NCBI RefSeq assembly: GCF_000741575.1
Contig: NZ_JGYV01000002.1
Location: forward strand, 1-64,000
Source: Bifidobacterium cuniculi
GTDB taxonomy: Bacteria; Actinomycetota; Actinomycetes; Actinomycetales; Bifidobacteriaceae
Length of the DNA: 64,000 bases
Direction of reading: 5' to 3'
Shown: piece after piece, positions 1 through 8,829 of the stretch
Numbering within the stretch: the stretch's first letter is position 1
How the letters are laid out: each line of letters opens with the position of its first letter
The notes under the pieces: generated by a model
The model's input: the letters and a program-made list of their open reading frames with translations, nothing else
Databases searched by the model: none
What the model was told of the DNA's origin: nothing
Made by a program: the position numbers and the translations under genes

Positions 1-205
1 GGTTGCTTTGTCTGGCGCTGCGGGCATTTCCGGGGCGGGCGGGGATGGCACATGGGTCGTCGGGTCACTGAGATGAGCAAGCATAGTCATGGGCTTGTTG
101 TCGCGTCCGCTGTCCGGTTCCCTGACCGCTACGTATAGTTGGTTTCCTGTGCAAGACTGCCGGGATGCGTCCCCTGTGTGTGGGGTGTGTGTCGGGTCTT
201 TGTTG

Positions 206-325
206 GTTTTGCGGTGGCCTTGGCCCAGGGGAGACGCCCGGTCCCATTCCGAACCCGGTAGCTAAGCCCTGGCACGGCGATGGTACTGCACCTGGTAGGG
301 TGCGGGAGAGTAGCACGCTGCCGCT
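206..325 (+). rRNA. rrf: 5S ribosomal RNA
   Basis: The stretch carries the conserved 5S core CCCATTCCGAACCCGG near 243-258 and closing helix strands GCGGTGGC (211-218) and GCTGCCGC (317-324), which pair with two G-U wobbles. Its length of about 118-120 nt fits bacterial 5S rRNA. Exact ends are estimated. Positions 1-205 are probably the 23S-5S spacer of an rRNA operon that enters from the left; I see no gene or tRNA in it. Confidence 0.93.
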
Positions 326-335
326 TTCTTCTTTC

Positions 336-380
336 GAGGAGGGACACCCCTTGCGGGGGGTGCCCCTCCTCCTTTTATTT
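336..380 (+). terminator. Terminator of the rRNA operon
   Basis: A GC-rich hairpin (GAGGAGGGACACCCC pairing with GGGGTGCCCCTCCTC, short loop) is followed by TTTTATTT. It lies 11 nt after the 5S gene and is a typical intrinsic terminator. Positions 381-575 show no supportable gene. Confidence 0.85.
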
Positions 381-576
381 CCCGGGGCGGGATCGACCAC
401 ATCTCGCGGATCCACCCCAAACTCGGGTTTGTCGTGGTGTCTTGTCTTGCGGTAGTCGGGCCAACAACGGACACCCCACCCCAAGGTCGGGAAGGATGGC
501 CTGGCCGCAGAACCGGAATCAGTCGAAGAGCCTGAAAAGTGATGTGGAAGCATGGGCGGGTGTTTCCTTATATGCA

Positions 577-611
577 GCGTGCCCCTGCAATCCCGGATTG
601 CAGGGGCACGC
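577..611 (-). terminator. Hairpin terminator after the CHAP gene
   Basis: Perfect arms GCGTGCCCCTGCAATC and GATTGCAGGGGCACGC enclose a 3-nt loop. The hairpin lies just downstream of the stop codon of the minus-strand CHAP gene; upstream T/A runs are weak. Confidence 0.7.
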
Positions 612-628
612 CGTCAGGGGAAGTGGGC

Positions 629-1546
629 TCAGTGGATGAATTGCAGGGAGGGGACGACGGTGGCACCGATGGTGCGGGTGGATATGACGCCCACGCCCTT
701 GACGTTCATTTCGCTGATCTCGATGCTGCCGTCATCGTTCACTTTCTCCACGATGGCGACGTGGCCATACGTGGGATCGGCCCATTCCTGCCCCGGCTGG
801 AAGGAGACGATGTCACCCACTTGGGGACGGTTGTCCACCAGATAGCCGAGAGCAAGGGCGCTGGCACCCCACATGCCGCCGTTACCGAAGAAGGACCCGA
901 CCGGAAGGCCGAGTTCCTTGCGGCGTTCGTAGGCATACCAAGTGCACTGGCCGTAGGGGTAGGAATTGCCGGAATCGCCGGTGGATACGGGCTGGCTCAC
1001 CACGCGCTCTTCCGAGATGTCGTCGACCGTGGGCAGGGCATCAAGCGGGAGTGACTCCTGCTCGGTCGTGCCCCCTTCCGTCGTGGCATCGTCGGTCTTC
1101 GTGGCCAGCAAAGCGGCAAGCTGCTCATCGGTGATGATGGCAGGTTTGACGGCAGGCGGCGTCTCGGGATACTCCTCCTCCGGTTCGCTCACCAGCTCGT
1201 CCACGTCGATCTCCATGCTGTCTCCCAATCCCCATGTGCCATCGTTGTCCACGGAGAGGCTGGGGACGGCATCCTCGGCGCTGTCCCCGACGGCCGTGCC
1301 GGGGGATGCGTCCACACTGTCTTCCGGCACGGATACGCTGTCGGGGTCTTCCGCAACGGTTTCCGGGAAATCGGATTCCATGGGGGAGACAGGCGATGCA
1401 CTTGGCGCCGTCGGCGGCGCGGCGAATGCGGCAGGCACCCCGAGGCTGGCGAGCAACGAGGCGACCGTGGCCAGCGTCAGGCCGCGGCGCAGCAGCGGTC
1501 GGCGTCCAATGCCCTTGTCGGTCTTCTTGTATACAGGTCGAACCAT
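629..1546 (-). CDS. Secreted CHAP-domain cell-wall hydrolase
   Basis: Predicted 305-residue exported protein. A twin-Arg/Lys-rich N-terminus precedes a hydrophobic stretch ending in VPAAFA-AP, a likely signal peptidase I site. A long acidic, Pro/Ser/Thr-rich linker (about residues 45-185) leads to a C-terminal CHAP domain. That domain has the catalytic Cys in YPYGQCTWYA (about Cys201) and the His in YGHVAIV. CHAP enzymes are amidases or endopeptidases that cut peptidoglycan peptides, so a role in wall turnover or daughter-cell separation is inferred. The start at ATG 1546 is chosen with GGAGG 14 nt upstream; a TTG at 1567 is also open. It is monocistronic. Confidence 0.85.
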   Translation of the reverse strand: MVRPVYKKTDKGIGRRPLLRRGLTLATVASLLASLGVPAAFAAPPTAPSASPVSPMESDFPETVAEDPDSVSVPEDSVDASPGTAVGDSAEDAVPSLSVDNDGTWGLGDSMEIDVDELVSEPEEEYPETPPAVKPAIITDEQLAALLATKTDDATTEGGTTEQESLPLDALPTVDDISEERVVSQPVSTGDSGNSYPYGQCTWYAYERRKELGLPVGSFFGNGGMWGASALALGYLVDNRPQVGDIVSFQPGQEWADPTYGHVAIVEKVNDDGSIEISEMNVKGVGVISTRTIGATVVPSLQFIH

Positions 1547-1674
1547 GGTGCTGAGTCGTTCCTCCAAATGTCTTCGTTACACGGGAAAGCCATATGGAAT
1601 CCATGGTAGGAATGCATGGGGTGCGGGGAAAGAACCCGGCTGGAGGCCTTACGAATCCTCCACAAAAGCACTGC

Positions 1675-1736
1675 ACGCAAAAGGCGCGGGGGTGCATGCC
1701 GCATCTTCGCGGCATGCACCCCCGCGCCTTTTGCGT
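1675..1736. terminator. Long perfect palindrome, bidirectional terminator
   Basis: Arms of 28 bp (1675-1702 and 1709-1736) are perfectly complementary around the loop ATCTTC. Runs of A on the left and T on the right give a U-tract in both directions. It follows the 3' end of the minus-strand exonuclease gene and lies about 130 bp upstream of the CHAP gene start, so it mainly terminates the exonuclease transcript. Confidence 0.75.
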
Positions 1737-1744
1737 CGGGAACC

Positions 1745-2314
1745 TCAGTTGGCTGGGAGCAGCACGCTGTCGCAGGAGATGTACCTCCGCTGCCATTCCA
1801 GGCACTGATAGGTCTGGGTGGCATCCGAGAGCGCGCGGTGCTCTTCGGTATCCGCGATGCCGTAACGCTGGATCAGGTCCACCAGGCGATGGCGCTCGGA
1901 GGGAAACAGACGCTTGTCGATGAGCATCGTGTCCAACGTGGGGCGACGGAAATTGTCCGCGAATCCCATGAGACGATGCTCCGCTTCGGACAGGAAGCCC
2001 ATGTCGAAACGGATGTTATGCCCCACGATCATGTCGTTCTCGAGGAAATAGATGAAATCCTCCAGGATCTCGCCGATCGTGGGCTTGTCCGCCACCATTT
2101 CGTTGGTGATGCCGGTGAGCTGTGTGATGCGCGGCGTGATGACGGTGTCCGGATTGATGAGCTCGGCAAAGTGCCCCACCACCTTGCCGTCACGCACCTT
2201 CACCGCGCCGATCTCGGTGATGCGGTCACGCTGGGCGCTCAGTCCGGTGGTTTCCAGGTCGAGCGCCACGTAATCCTTGGGCAGGTGTTCCGCTGGTCGC
2301 TTGATTGTTGCCAT
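1745..2314 (-). CDS. DEDDh 3'-5' exonuclease (DnaQ/PolC-type)
   Basis: 189-residue protein consisting of a single RNase-T/DnaQ exonuclease fold. Visible metal-binding motifs are ExoI VALDLETTG (Asp and Glu), ExoII GHNIRFDMGF and ExoIII HRALSDATQT, which carries the DEDDh histidine. Proteins of this type proofread for DNA polymerase III or trim nucleic acid ends. With no polymerase domain and no polymerase gene nearby, the substrate is unknown. The ATG at 2314 has a strong GAGGAGGAAGG ribosome-binding site. The 260 bp upstream (2315-2574) hold its promoter region and nothing else I recognise. Confidence 0.85.
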   Translation of the reverse strand: MATIKRPAEHLPKDYVALDLETTGLSAQRDRITEIGAVKVRDGKVVGHFAELINPDTVITPRITQLTGITNEMVADKPTIGEILEDFIYFLENDMIVGHNIRFDMGFLSEAEHRLMGFADNFRRPTLDTMLIDKRLFPSERHRLVDLIQRYGIADTEEHRALSDATQTYQCLEWQRRYISCDSVLLPAN

Positions 2315-2574
2315 GTCCTATCCTTCCTCCTCTTCCGGCGGCCACATGGGGCGCCACTGCGTACGATGTCGACCATGATGCACGCAAGACGCCGATGTCA
2401 TCTGTCTCCATGTTGCAGTCTAGCGAACCGGGCAGAGACTCCGCTGCATCGGGACCGGTATGTTTACAAAGCGTCCCCAAGTCGCACGCACTATGGACGA
2501 TGCGGGGTGCACCATGTGGACATGACGGGCGCTGCGGTGGCCATGCCGCGTGCCCGTGCCACTGCGTCGCCCGG

Positions 2575-3246
2575 TCAGGAGATTGCCGGGAACTGGCCGG
2601 TGGTGGATTCATTGTCCATGTAATGCGTGGTCTCCTCCATGGCCAGACGGATGGTCTCGGCGGTGGTCCGGTGGGCGTCCACGAAACGCAGGGCATCCTC
2701 GGCATTGATCAGGCTGGAATCGAACACGAGGCGCATCTGGTGCCAGGAGGCGCCGCCATGGCTTGAAGGGCACACGCCCTCGTCCACGAAACCGAAGGAT
2801 TCATAGAAAGGCACCAGCTTCTCCTTGCAGGTGAGCACGATGCCGGCGCGGTGGTTGATGGCGCAGTCGAGGATGACCCTGCGCATCAGGTAGCCTGCGA
2901 AGCCGTGGTGCTGATAGAGGGGAGCGGTGTCCACCCCGAGGATCATCTGCCAGCAGCCGTTCTCGTTGTGGATGGTCGTATCCGAGAACATGGCATCCTC
3001 GAGGTTGGCGGTGTCGGTGGTCATTCCGTTGATGAAACTCACCAGCATGCCGTCCTCCAGCTGTGCCGGGAACGAACCCTGGGAGGGATCCACATCCGGG
3101 TTGATTAACAGCCAGAAATGCTCCGGGAACTTCTCGATCCTCGTGGCCAAACGTTCGCTATCCGCTGCTTCCTTCGGCGGGAAACAGGCCGCTTCCACGC
3201 TGGTGAGGGCATCGAGGTCATCCAAGGTCGCATGACGCACAAACAT
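2575..3246 (-). CDS. GNAT-family N-acetyltransferase
   Basis: About 223 residues. The N-terminus FVRHATLDDLDALTSVEAAC is the usual GNAT beta1-alpha1 start. The segment LGVDTAPLYQHHGFAGYLMR is the acetyl-CoA pyrophosphate-binding motif A in the AANAT-like form, and FYESFGFVDEG is motif B. The acceptor is unknown. The start is placed at ATG 3246 because AGAGAAG lies 9 nt upstream; ATG 3255 and a further upstream codon are alternatives. It is divergent from the APC permease gene to its right, so the 300-bp gap holds both promoters. Confidence 0.8.
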   Translation of the reverse strand: MFVRHATLDDLDALTSVEAACFPPKEAADSERLATRIEKFPEHFWLLINPDVDPSQGSFPAQLEDGMLVSFINGMTTDTANLEDAMFSDTTIHNENGCWQMILGVDTAPLYQHHGFAGYLMRRVILDCAINHRAGIVLTCKEKLVPFYESFGFVDEGVCPSSHGGASWHQMRLVFDSSLINAEDALRFVDAHRTTAETIRLAMEETTHYMDNESTTGQFPAIS

Positions 3247-3546
3247 GCGCACCATCTTCTCTCGAGGCGTGCCCAAAAAGGCGGGGACAGGCCCGATTCG
3301 GGGAAAATCCGCTCTTGGAGTAACCCTGCCATAGCGCGATACGGCGGAAAACGCTTCGACGCTGAGAGGGGAAAGCGCACGGTTCGTGCGTCGGGACCAG
3401 TCGGATTCGCGCTATATTGTGTCTCGAAAAGCTGTGGAAGGATTCCTGAGACTTGCCCGCAAGGGCTCCCGTTGGATGTATGCCAAGTAAAGAGGGCTGT
3501 GCTGGGTGCCATACAGGACCCTGATATTCAAAAGGAGCATGGCAAT

Positions 3547-4962
3547 ATGGTCACGAACCCGAAGCCGGCTGCTGCGGCCCAAGGCGCGTCCGCCGCATCG
3601 GCAGTCACCGCCGCATCGGCAGATACTGCGCTGAAACGCACCCTCACCACGAAGGACCTCATTGTCTTCGGCATGATCTTCATGGTGCCAATCGCCCCGT
3701 TCTCCATCCTCGCGTCGGTGGCCGCCGTCTCCAACGGCATGCCGGCCATCGCCTACCTGATCGCAATGGTCGCGATGCTGTTCACGGCCCTGTCCTTCGG
3801 CATGATGGTGCCGCTCTTCCCCTCCTCGGGCAGCATCTACGTGTATGCGTCCCATGAGATGAGCCACGGCATCGGATTCGTGGTCGGTTGGCTGATGATC
3901 CTGCAATACCTGATCACCCCGGCGATCATGCTCATCATGGCCGCGAACGCCCTGCACGAATACATTCCCGGCGTGCCTACCTGGGTGTGGTGCGTCATCT
4001 TCCTGGCGGTCATCACGGCCATCGCCCTGCGCGGGACCGGCGCCACCGTCCTGGTGGACAAGCTGGCGCTGGCGGCCGAACTGGTCGTGCTGGCCCTGTT
4101 TTTCGTCTTCGGCATCATCTACGTGTGCAAGCATCCCGAGACCGCGCACTTCTCGGGCACCGCCTTCTTCAACCCGTCGAAGTTCAACATGAGTGACATG
4201 ATGAGCGCCGTCTCGCTGTGCGCCCTGAGCTATGTGGGCTTCGGCTCGATCGTGACCCTGGACAACCAGTCGGTGCAGCCCAAGAAGGGGCCGCGCAAGG
4301 CCATGATCATCATCGTGCTCATCCTTGGCTTCCTGTACATGTCCATGAGTTTCCTGACGATGTGCATGGACCCGTCTGGCAACATCCTCGTGGCCAACCA
4401 GAACACCGGCTTCTACGAAGTCGCCGGCCTGGCCGGCAAGTGGCTCGGCGTGGTCTGCGCCGTCGCCAACGCGCTGGCGCTGGGCCTGTTCACCTCGCTG
4501 TCCGGCATGACGGCCATCTCCAGCCTGATGAACACCATGGCACAGGGTGACGCCCTGCCGAAGTTCCTGGCCAGGACCGGCAAGAAGAACGGCGTGCCGG
4601 TCGGGGCGACCCTGTTCACCGCTGGCGTCAGCCTGGTGCTGATCTTCGTGTTCGACTTCCTCGTCGGACAGAACGAGGCGGCGAAGCTGTCCAACTTCGG
4701 TGCGCTGTCCACGTACTTCATGCTCAACCTGGTGGTGATCTGGGGCCTGGGCATCAAGGGCCGCCAGTACACGGGCAGGACCTTCTGGCGCAGCGTGCTG
4801 TGCCCGCTCATCGGCGCGGCGGTCACCTTCTACATCTTCGTCTCGCTGGGCGTGAAGGTGTGGATCGTGGGCGTCATCTGGACGGTGCTGGGCATCGTCT
4901 ATTACCTGGTGTGGTCCAAGGGGCTGCATCACACCGTCGACCTCGAACAGTCGGCGTCGTGA
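3547..4962 (+). CDS. APC-family amino-acid permease
   Basis: 471-residue integral membrane protein. About 12 hydrophobic segments follow an Ala-rich 30-residue cytoplasmic N-terminus. The first helix, with MIFMVPIAPFSILASVA, and a downstream SGSIYVYASHEM are typical of APC (amino acid-polyamine-organocation) transporters. I infer proton-coupled uptake of an amino acid or polyamine. The start is ATG 3547, 9 nt after AAAGGAG (3531-3537). The open frame extends far upstream, but that part shows no family similarity. The ATG at 3539 is out of frame. It is monocistronic, followed by a terminator. Confidence 0.88.
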   Translation: MVTNPKPAAAAQGASAASAVTAASADTALKRTLTTKDLIVFGMIFMVPIAPFSILASVAAVSNGMPAIAYLIAMVAMLFTALSFGMMVPLFPSSGSIYVYASHEMSHGIGFVVGWLMILQYLITPAIMLIMAANALHEYIPGVPTWVWCVIFLAVITAIALRGTGATVLVDKLALAAELVVLALFFVFGIIYVCKHPETAHFSGTAFFNPSKFNMSDMMSAVSLCALSYVGFGSIVTLDNQSVQPKKGPRKAMIIIVLILGFLYMSMSFLTMCMDPSGNILVANQNTGFYEVAGLAGKWLGVVCAVANALALGLFTSLSGMTAISSLMNTMAQGDALPKFLARTGKKNGVPVGATLFTAGVSLVLIFVFDFLVGQNEAAKLSNFGALSTYFMLNLVVIWGLGIKGRQYTGRTFWRSVLCPLIGAAVTFYIFVSLGVKVWIVGVIWTVLGIVYYLVWSKGLHHTVDLEQSAS

Positions 4963-4990
4963 ACCGGTCATAGCCAACGGCTATGACGAT

Positions 4991-5029
4991 GGCCGCGTCC
5001 TGCGCATTGCCGCAGGACGCGGCCTTCTT
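4991..5029 (+). terminator. Terminator after the APC permease
   Basis: Perfect 14-bp arms GGCCGCGTCCTGCG and CGCAGGACGCGGCC with a 6-nt loop are followed by TTCTTGCGTTCTT. Confidence 0.85.
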
Positions 5030-5166
5030 GCGTTCTTGCGCCGCATATAGATTCTTCATATAGCCACGCCGCCGCGTTTCCCCGTCCTGCCGCATACATT
5101 GTGTCCTGGTGCGTGGCCCGCCCGCCGCGCACCGGGACAGTCGGACAGAGGAAACGAGGACACCAC

Positions 5167-6165
5167 ATGAAGTACACGGTCATCGGCGCAGGAGGCATGG
5201 GCATCCAGTTCGGTGTCCTGCTCCAGGAACTGGCAGGATGCGAGGTCGATTTCATCGACGGGTGGGCGTCCAACGTGGCCCGCATGCGCGAGCAGGGCGG
5301 CGCCTATGTCTCGCAGGACGGCCAGGACCGCCGCCTCGTGCCTGTCGACGTATGGTACCCGGAGGAATACCAAGGCGATCCCGACGTGTGGATTGTGTTC
5401 CTCAAGCAGCAGCAGCTGCCCGGCATGCTCGAACGCTGCGCGCACCTGTTCACGCCGAGGCAGTCCGTGTTCTGCGCCATGAACGGCTTCGGCCATTTCG
5501 AACGGCTGGCCGCGTATTTCGACCCTGCGCGCATCTACGGCGGTACGGCGCTCATCGGCGCCTACGTGTACGGACCGGGCGACTTCAACTTCACCGGCGA
5601 CGCCGACGCCAAGGCGCTCAACGTCTGCGCCTACGACGGGCACAGGTCCGACGTCGATCCGGTGGAAGGCCTCCTGATGGAGGACTTCCGCGCCGCGGGC
5701 CTCAACCCGAGCGTCGTGCCGGACTTCCTCGGCATGTGCCTGGTGAAGATCGTGTTCAACTCGGTGCTCAACACCCTGTGCACCATGTACCGGATCCGTT
5801 TCGGCGAGTTCGCCGCCCACCCCAGCGCCCGGCCGCTGACCGAACGCCTGGTGGACGAGGCCTACGGCGCAGCCGAGGCCGCCGGCATCACGCTGTTGGG
5901 CACGAGGGAAACGGAGGTGGAGACGATCATGCACACCGCCTCGGTGGCGCATCCGCTGCACTATCCCTCGATGTACCAGGACCTGACCCGATGCCGTCCC
6001 ACGGAAGTGGACTTCATCAACGGGTACATCGCCCGGCTCGGCAGGGAACACGGTGTCTCCTGTCCGCTGCACGAGCTGCTGGTCCACGAACTGCACCTAG
6101 CCGAGCACGCCTACGCCATCCACCATCCCGAACTCGCCCGGACCGGCGAGACGACCGCTGCCTGA
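5167..6165 (+). CDS. Ketopantoate reductase-like 2-oxoacid dehydrogenase (PanE/ApbA family)
   Basis: 332 residues with an N-terminal Rossmann motif YTVIGAGGMGIQFG for NADP(H) and a C-terminal ApbA-type helical domain (KIVFNSVLNTLCTM is the conserved Lys-Asn segment). The family converts 2-dehydropantoate to pantoate, but members also reduce branched-chain 2-oxo acids to hydroxy acids. Here it heads a cluster of amino-acid transporters and an aminotransferase rather than coenzyme A genes. I therefore favour 2-oxoacid reduction linked to transamination; this is inference. The start is ATG 5167, with GAGGA 7 nt upstream. It is spaced 22 bp from metQ and is probably the first gene of the operon. 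Confidence 0.8.
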   Translation: MKYTVIGAGGMGIQFGVLLQELAGCEVDFIDGWASNVARMREQGGAYVSQDGQDRRLVPVDVWYPEEYQGDPDVWIVFLKQQQLPGMLERCAHLFTPRQSVFCAMNGFGHFERLAAYFDPARIYGGTALIGAYVYGPGDFNFTGDADAKALNVCAYDGHRSDVDPVEGLLMEDFRAAGLNPSVVPDFLGMCLVKIVFNSVLNTLCTMYRIRFGEFAAHPSARPLTERLVDEAYGAAEAAGITLLGTRETEVETIMHTASVAHPLHYPSMYQDLTRCRPTEVDFINGYIARLGREHGVSCPLHELLVHELHLAEHAYAIHHPELARTGETTAA

Positions 6166-6187
6166 CACCACGAAAGGAACCACACCC

Positions 6188-7048
6188 ATGAAGCAGATCC
6201 GACGCGCCCTGGGCGCCATCGCCACCATCCTCCTCGCCGCGGGCAGCCTGTCCGCATGCGGCACGGCCAACACCGCATCCGCCGAACAGATCGCCGTCCC
6301 CACCGAAGGCAACCCCACGTCCATCGTCGTGGGCGTATGCGCCGGCCCCTACGGCGACATGGTCAAGGAAGTCATCGCGCCGCTGCTCTCCGACGACGGC
6401 TACGACCTGAGCGTCAAGGAGTTCAGCGACTACGTGCAGCCGGACAAGGCGCTGGCAGCCGGCAGCATCGACGCGAACCTGATGCAGCACGGCAACTACC
6501 TGAAGAAGTTCAGCGCAGACAACAACCTCGACCTGGTCTCCCTCGGACAGGTGCCGACGTTGGGCCTGGGCATCTACTCGAACACCTTCGACTCGATCGA
6601 CGACATCGCCGACGGCGCCACCGTGGGCATCGCGAACGACGCATCGAACCTCGCACGCAGCCTCGGCGTGCTCGAACAGCAGGGCCTCGTCACCCTCGAC
6701 GGCGATGTCGACGCCACCAAAGCCAGCGTCGACGACATCACCGAGAACCCCCGTCACCTGAACATCAAGACCATCGACGCCGCCCAGCTCGCCCGCTCCC
6801 TCGACACCGTGGACGTGGTGCTCGTGCCCGGCAACTACTCGTGGGCGGCCGGCCTCAAGACCGAGGACGCGCTCGCCTTCGAGGAGCAGACCGACGGCGT
6901 CATCAACGTTGTCGCTGTCGCCGGCGTGAACAAGGACTCGCACTTCGCCAGGACCGTCTCCGACCTGCTGGTGAGCGACGAGTTCAAGGACGCCATCGCC
7001 GCCAGCGAATTCAAGGACTTCGGCAAGCCCACGGCATGGAAGGAGTGA
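6188..7048 (+). CDS. metQ: MetQ-type substrate-binding lipoprotein
   Basis: 286 residues. A signal peptide ends in a lipobox LLAAGSLSAC, predicting lipidation at Cys24. The mature part matches the NlpA/MetQ family (segments VGVCAGPYGDMVKEVIAP, DYVQPDKALAAGSIDANLMQH and VGIANDASNLARSL). It delivers methionine or a related amino acid to the MetNI transporter on the outer face of the membrane. It is followed 6 bp later by metN. AAAGGAACC before the ATG is a good ribosome-binding site. Methionine specificity is inferred from the family only. Confidence 0.88.
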   Translation: MKQIRRALGAIATILLAAGSLSACGTANTASAEQIAVPTEGNPTSIVVGVCAGPYGDMVKEVIAPLLSDDGYDLSVKEFSDYVQPDKALAAGSIDANLMQHGNYLKKFSADNNLDLVSLGQVPTLGLGIYSNTFDSIDDIADGATVGIANDASNLARSLGVLEQQGLVTLDGDVDATKASVDDITENPRHLNIKTIDAAQLARSLDTVDVVLVPGNYSWAAGLKTEDALAFEEQTDGVINVVAVAGVNKDSHFARTVSDLLVSDEFKDAIAASEFKDFGKPTAWKE

Positions 7049-7054
7049 CCTGCC

Positions 7055-8155
7055 ATGGCAGCACCCATCATCGAACTCGATGACGTCTCGGTCACCTTCC
7101 GGGAGGGCGGCCGGACCGTCGACGCCGTACGGCACGTCAGCCTGAACGTGCAGCCGGGGGAGATCTTCGGCATCGTCGGCTTCTCCGGCGCCGGCAAAAG
7201 CACGCTGGTGCGCACCGTCAACCTGCTGGAACGCCCCACCGGCGGCCGCGTGGTGATCGACGGGCAGGACGTGACCCAGCTGCGCGGCCGGCAGCTGCGT
7301 GAACTGCGCAAGTCCATCGGCTTCGTCTTCCAGGGCTTCAACCTCATCGGTAACGTGACCGTCGGCGCCAACATCGACTTCGCGTTGCGCGCCGGCGGAG
7401 TACCGAAGGAACGCCGCCGTGCGCGCACCCGCGAACTGCTCGACCTGGTCGGCCTCGGCCAGAAGGCGGACAGCTACCCATCCAGCCTGTCGGGAGGCCA
7501 GCAGCAGCGCGTCTCCATCGCGCGTGCGCTGGCCAACGAGCCGCGCATCCTGCTGTGCGACGAGGCGACCAGCGCGCTGGACGTGGAGACGACCGAGGAG
7601 ATCCTGGCATTGCTGCGGCGCATCAACCGCGAGCTGGGCATCACCATCGTGTTCATCACCCACCAGCTGGAGGTGGCACAGCGTCTCTTCGACCGCGTGG
7701 CGGTCATGGAACACGGCGAGGTCATCGAACAGGGCACGACCTTCGACGTGTTCGCCGAACCGACGCACGAGACGACCAAGGCACTCGCCGAACGGTTCCT
7801 CGGGGTCGCCGTGCCGCGGCAACTCCTGCCCGAGCTGCCGGCGGGCAGGCTCATCGAACTGCGCTATCGCGGCGACGCCGCCTTCGAACCGATTATCAGC
7901 ACCGTCGCGCAGCACCATGCGGTGGCGGTCAACGTGCTGCACGGCACCATCGAATACTTCGGCACGCGACCCGTCGGCACCCTCGTGGTGCTCGTCACGG
8001 CGACGCAACCCGGACAGGACGGCGCGCGCGCCGTGGACGAGGCACTCGACGACCTGGCCGGCCGTGTGCTCGGCTTCCGCGAACTGACCTCGCGGACGGC
8101 GGACGGCATCGGCCTGGAAGTGGATGAAGTACTGGAACAGGAGGTGACCGCATGA
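7055..8155 (+). CDS. metN: Methionine-type ABC transporter ATPase
   Basis: 366 residues. It has Walker A GFSGAGKST (about residue 45), Q-loop VFQGFNL, signature LSGGQQQR, Walker B ILLCDEATSALD and switch His ITHQ. The region after about residue 255 fits the C-terminal NIL domain, which in MetN binds substrate and causes trans-inhibition. The stop overlaps the metI start by 4 bp (ATGA), showing translational coupling. With metQ and metI it makes a complete importer. Confidence 0.92.
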   Translation: MAAPIIELDDVSVTFREGGRTVDAVRHVSLNVQPGEIFGIVGFSGAGKSTLVRTVNLLERPTGGRVVIDGQDVTQLRGRQLRELRKSIGFVFQGFNLIGNVTVGANIDFALRAGGVPKERRRARTRELLDLVGLGQKADSYPSSLSGGQQQRVSIARALANEPRILLCDEATSALDVETTEEILALLRRINRELGITIVFITHQLEVAQRLFDRVAVMEHGEVIEQGTTFDVFAEPTHETTKALAERFLGVAVPRQLLPELPAGRLIELRYRGDAAFEPIISTVAQHHAVAVNVLHGTIEYFGTRPVGTLVVLVTATQPGQDGARAVDEALDDLAGRVLGFRELTSRTADGIGLEVDEVLEQEVTA

Positions 8156-8811
8156 ACGGGACCGTCGAGATACTGCGCGAACACTTGGGGCAGGCCTTGT
8201 GGGACACCTTCGTGATGGTCGGCATCGCCACCGTGGTGGGCGTCGTGCTGGGCACCGCCCTGGCACTGGTGCTGTACCTGACCGAGACGAGGCTGTTCAC
8301 GCCCAACCGCGTGGTCAACGCCGTGGTGGGCTTCGTGGTCAACGCCATCAGGTCCTTGCCGTTCCTCATCCTGCTGGTGGTGCTCATCCCGCTCATCGCC
8401 CTGCTCATCGGCGACCCGTACACGCCGACCGGCGGCGCCATCGCACTGTCCATCGCCGCAGTCCCGTTCTTCGCCCGCATCGCGCAGAGCGCCTTCGCCG
8501 AAGTGGATCCGGGCCTGCTGGAGGCGGCCATTGCCACCGGCGCCCCGCTGCGGCAGGTCATCGCCCGCGCGATCTTCCCGCAGGCACTGCCGTCGTTCAT
8601 CCGCGGCGTGGTGCTCACGGTGATCTCCCTGATCGGCTATTCGGCCATGGTGGGCACCATCGGCGCCGGCGGCATCGGTGACCTGGCGATCCAGTACGGC
8701 TACAACCGCTACGAGACCGGCGTGCTGGTGGCCATCGTCGTGCTGCTGGTCGTCCTCGTGCAGGCCATCCAATGGATCGGCGACCGGCTGGCCGCCCGCG
8801 TCACGCACTGA
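8152..8811 (+). CDS. metI: Methionine-type ABC transporter permease
   Basis: 219 residues with five likely membrane helices. The EAA-type coupling loop EAAIATGAPLRQVIARAIFPQ contacts the ATPase. Length and sequence (AIRSLPFLILLVVLIPL) are typical of MetI. It overlaps metN by 4 bp and is followed 18 bp later by the aminotransferase gene. Confidence 0.92.
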   Translation: MNGTVEILREHLGQALWDTFVMVGIATVVGVVLGTALALVLYLTETRLFTPNRVVNAVVGFVVNAIRSLPFLILLVVLIPLIALLIGDPYTPTGGAIALSIAAVPFFARIAQSAFAEVDPGLLEAAIATGAPLRQVIARAIFPQALPSFIRGVVLTVISLIGYSAMVGTIGAGGIGDLAIQYGYNRYETGVLVAIVVLLVVLVQAIQWIGDRLAARVTH

Positions 8812-8829
8812 GCGAGGGGAGGAACGACC

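Noticed and set aside
1..205. 3' end of 23S rRNA
   Set aside because: I could not match conserved 23S terminal helices; the segment is more likely 23S-5S spacer.
3539..3546. ATG at 3539 as start of the APC permease
   Set aside because: It is out of frame with the conserved protein; ATG 3547 is in frame and well spaced from the ribosome-binding site.
3412..4977. Minus-strand open frame of 521 codons over the APC permease
   Set aside because: Composition is dominated by His, Asp, Gln and Gly, as expected for an antisense shadow of a membrane protein gene.
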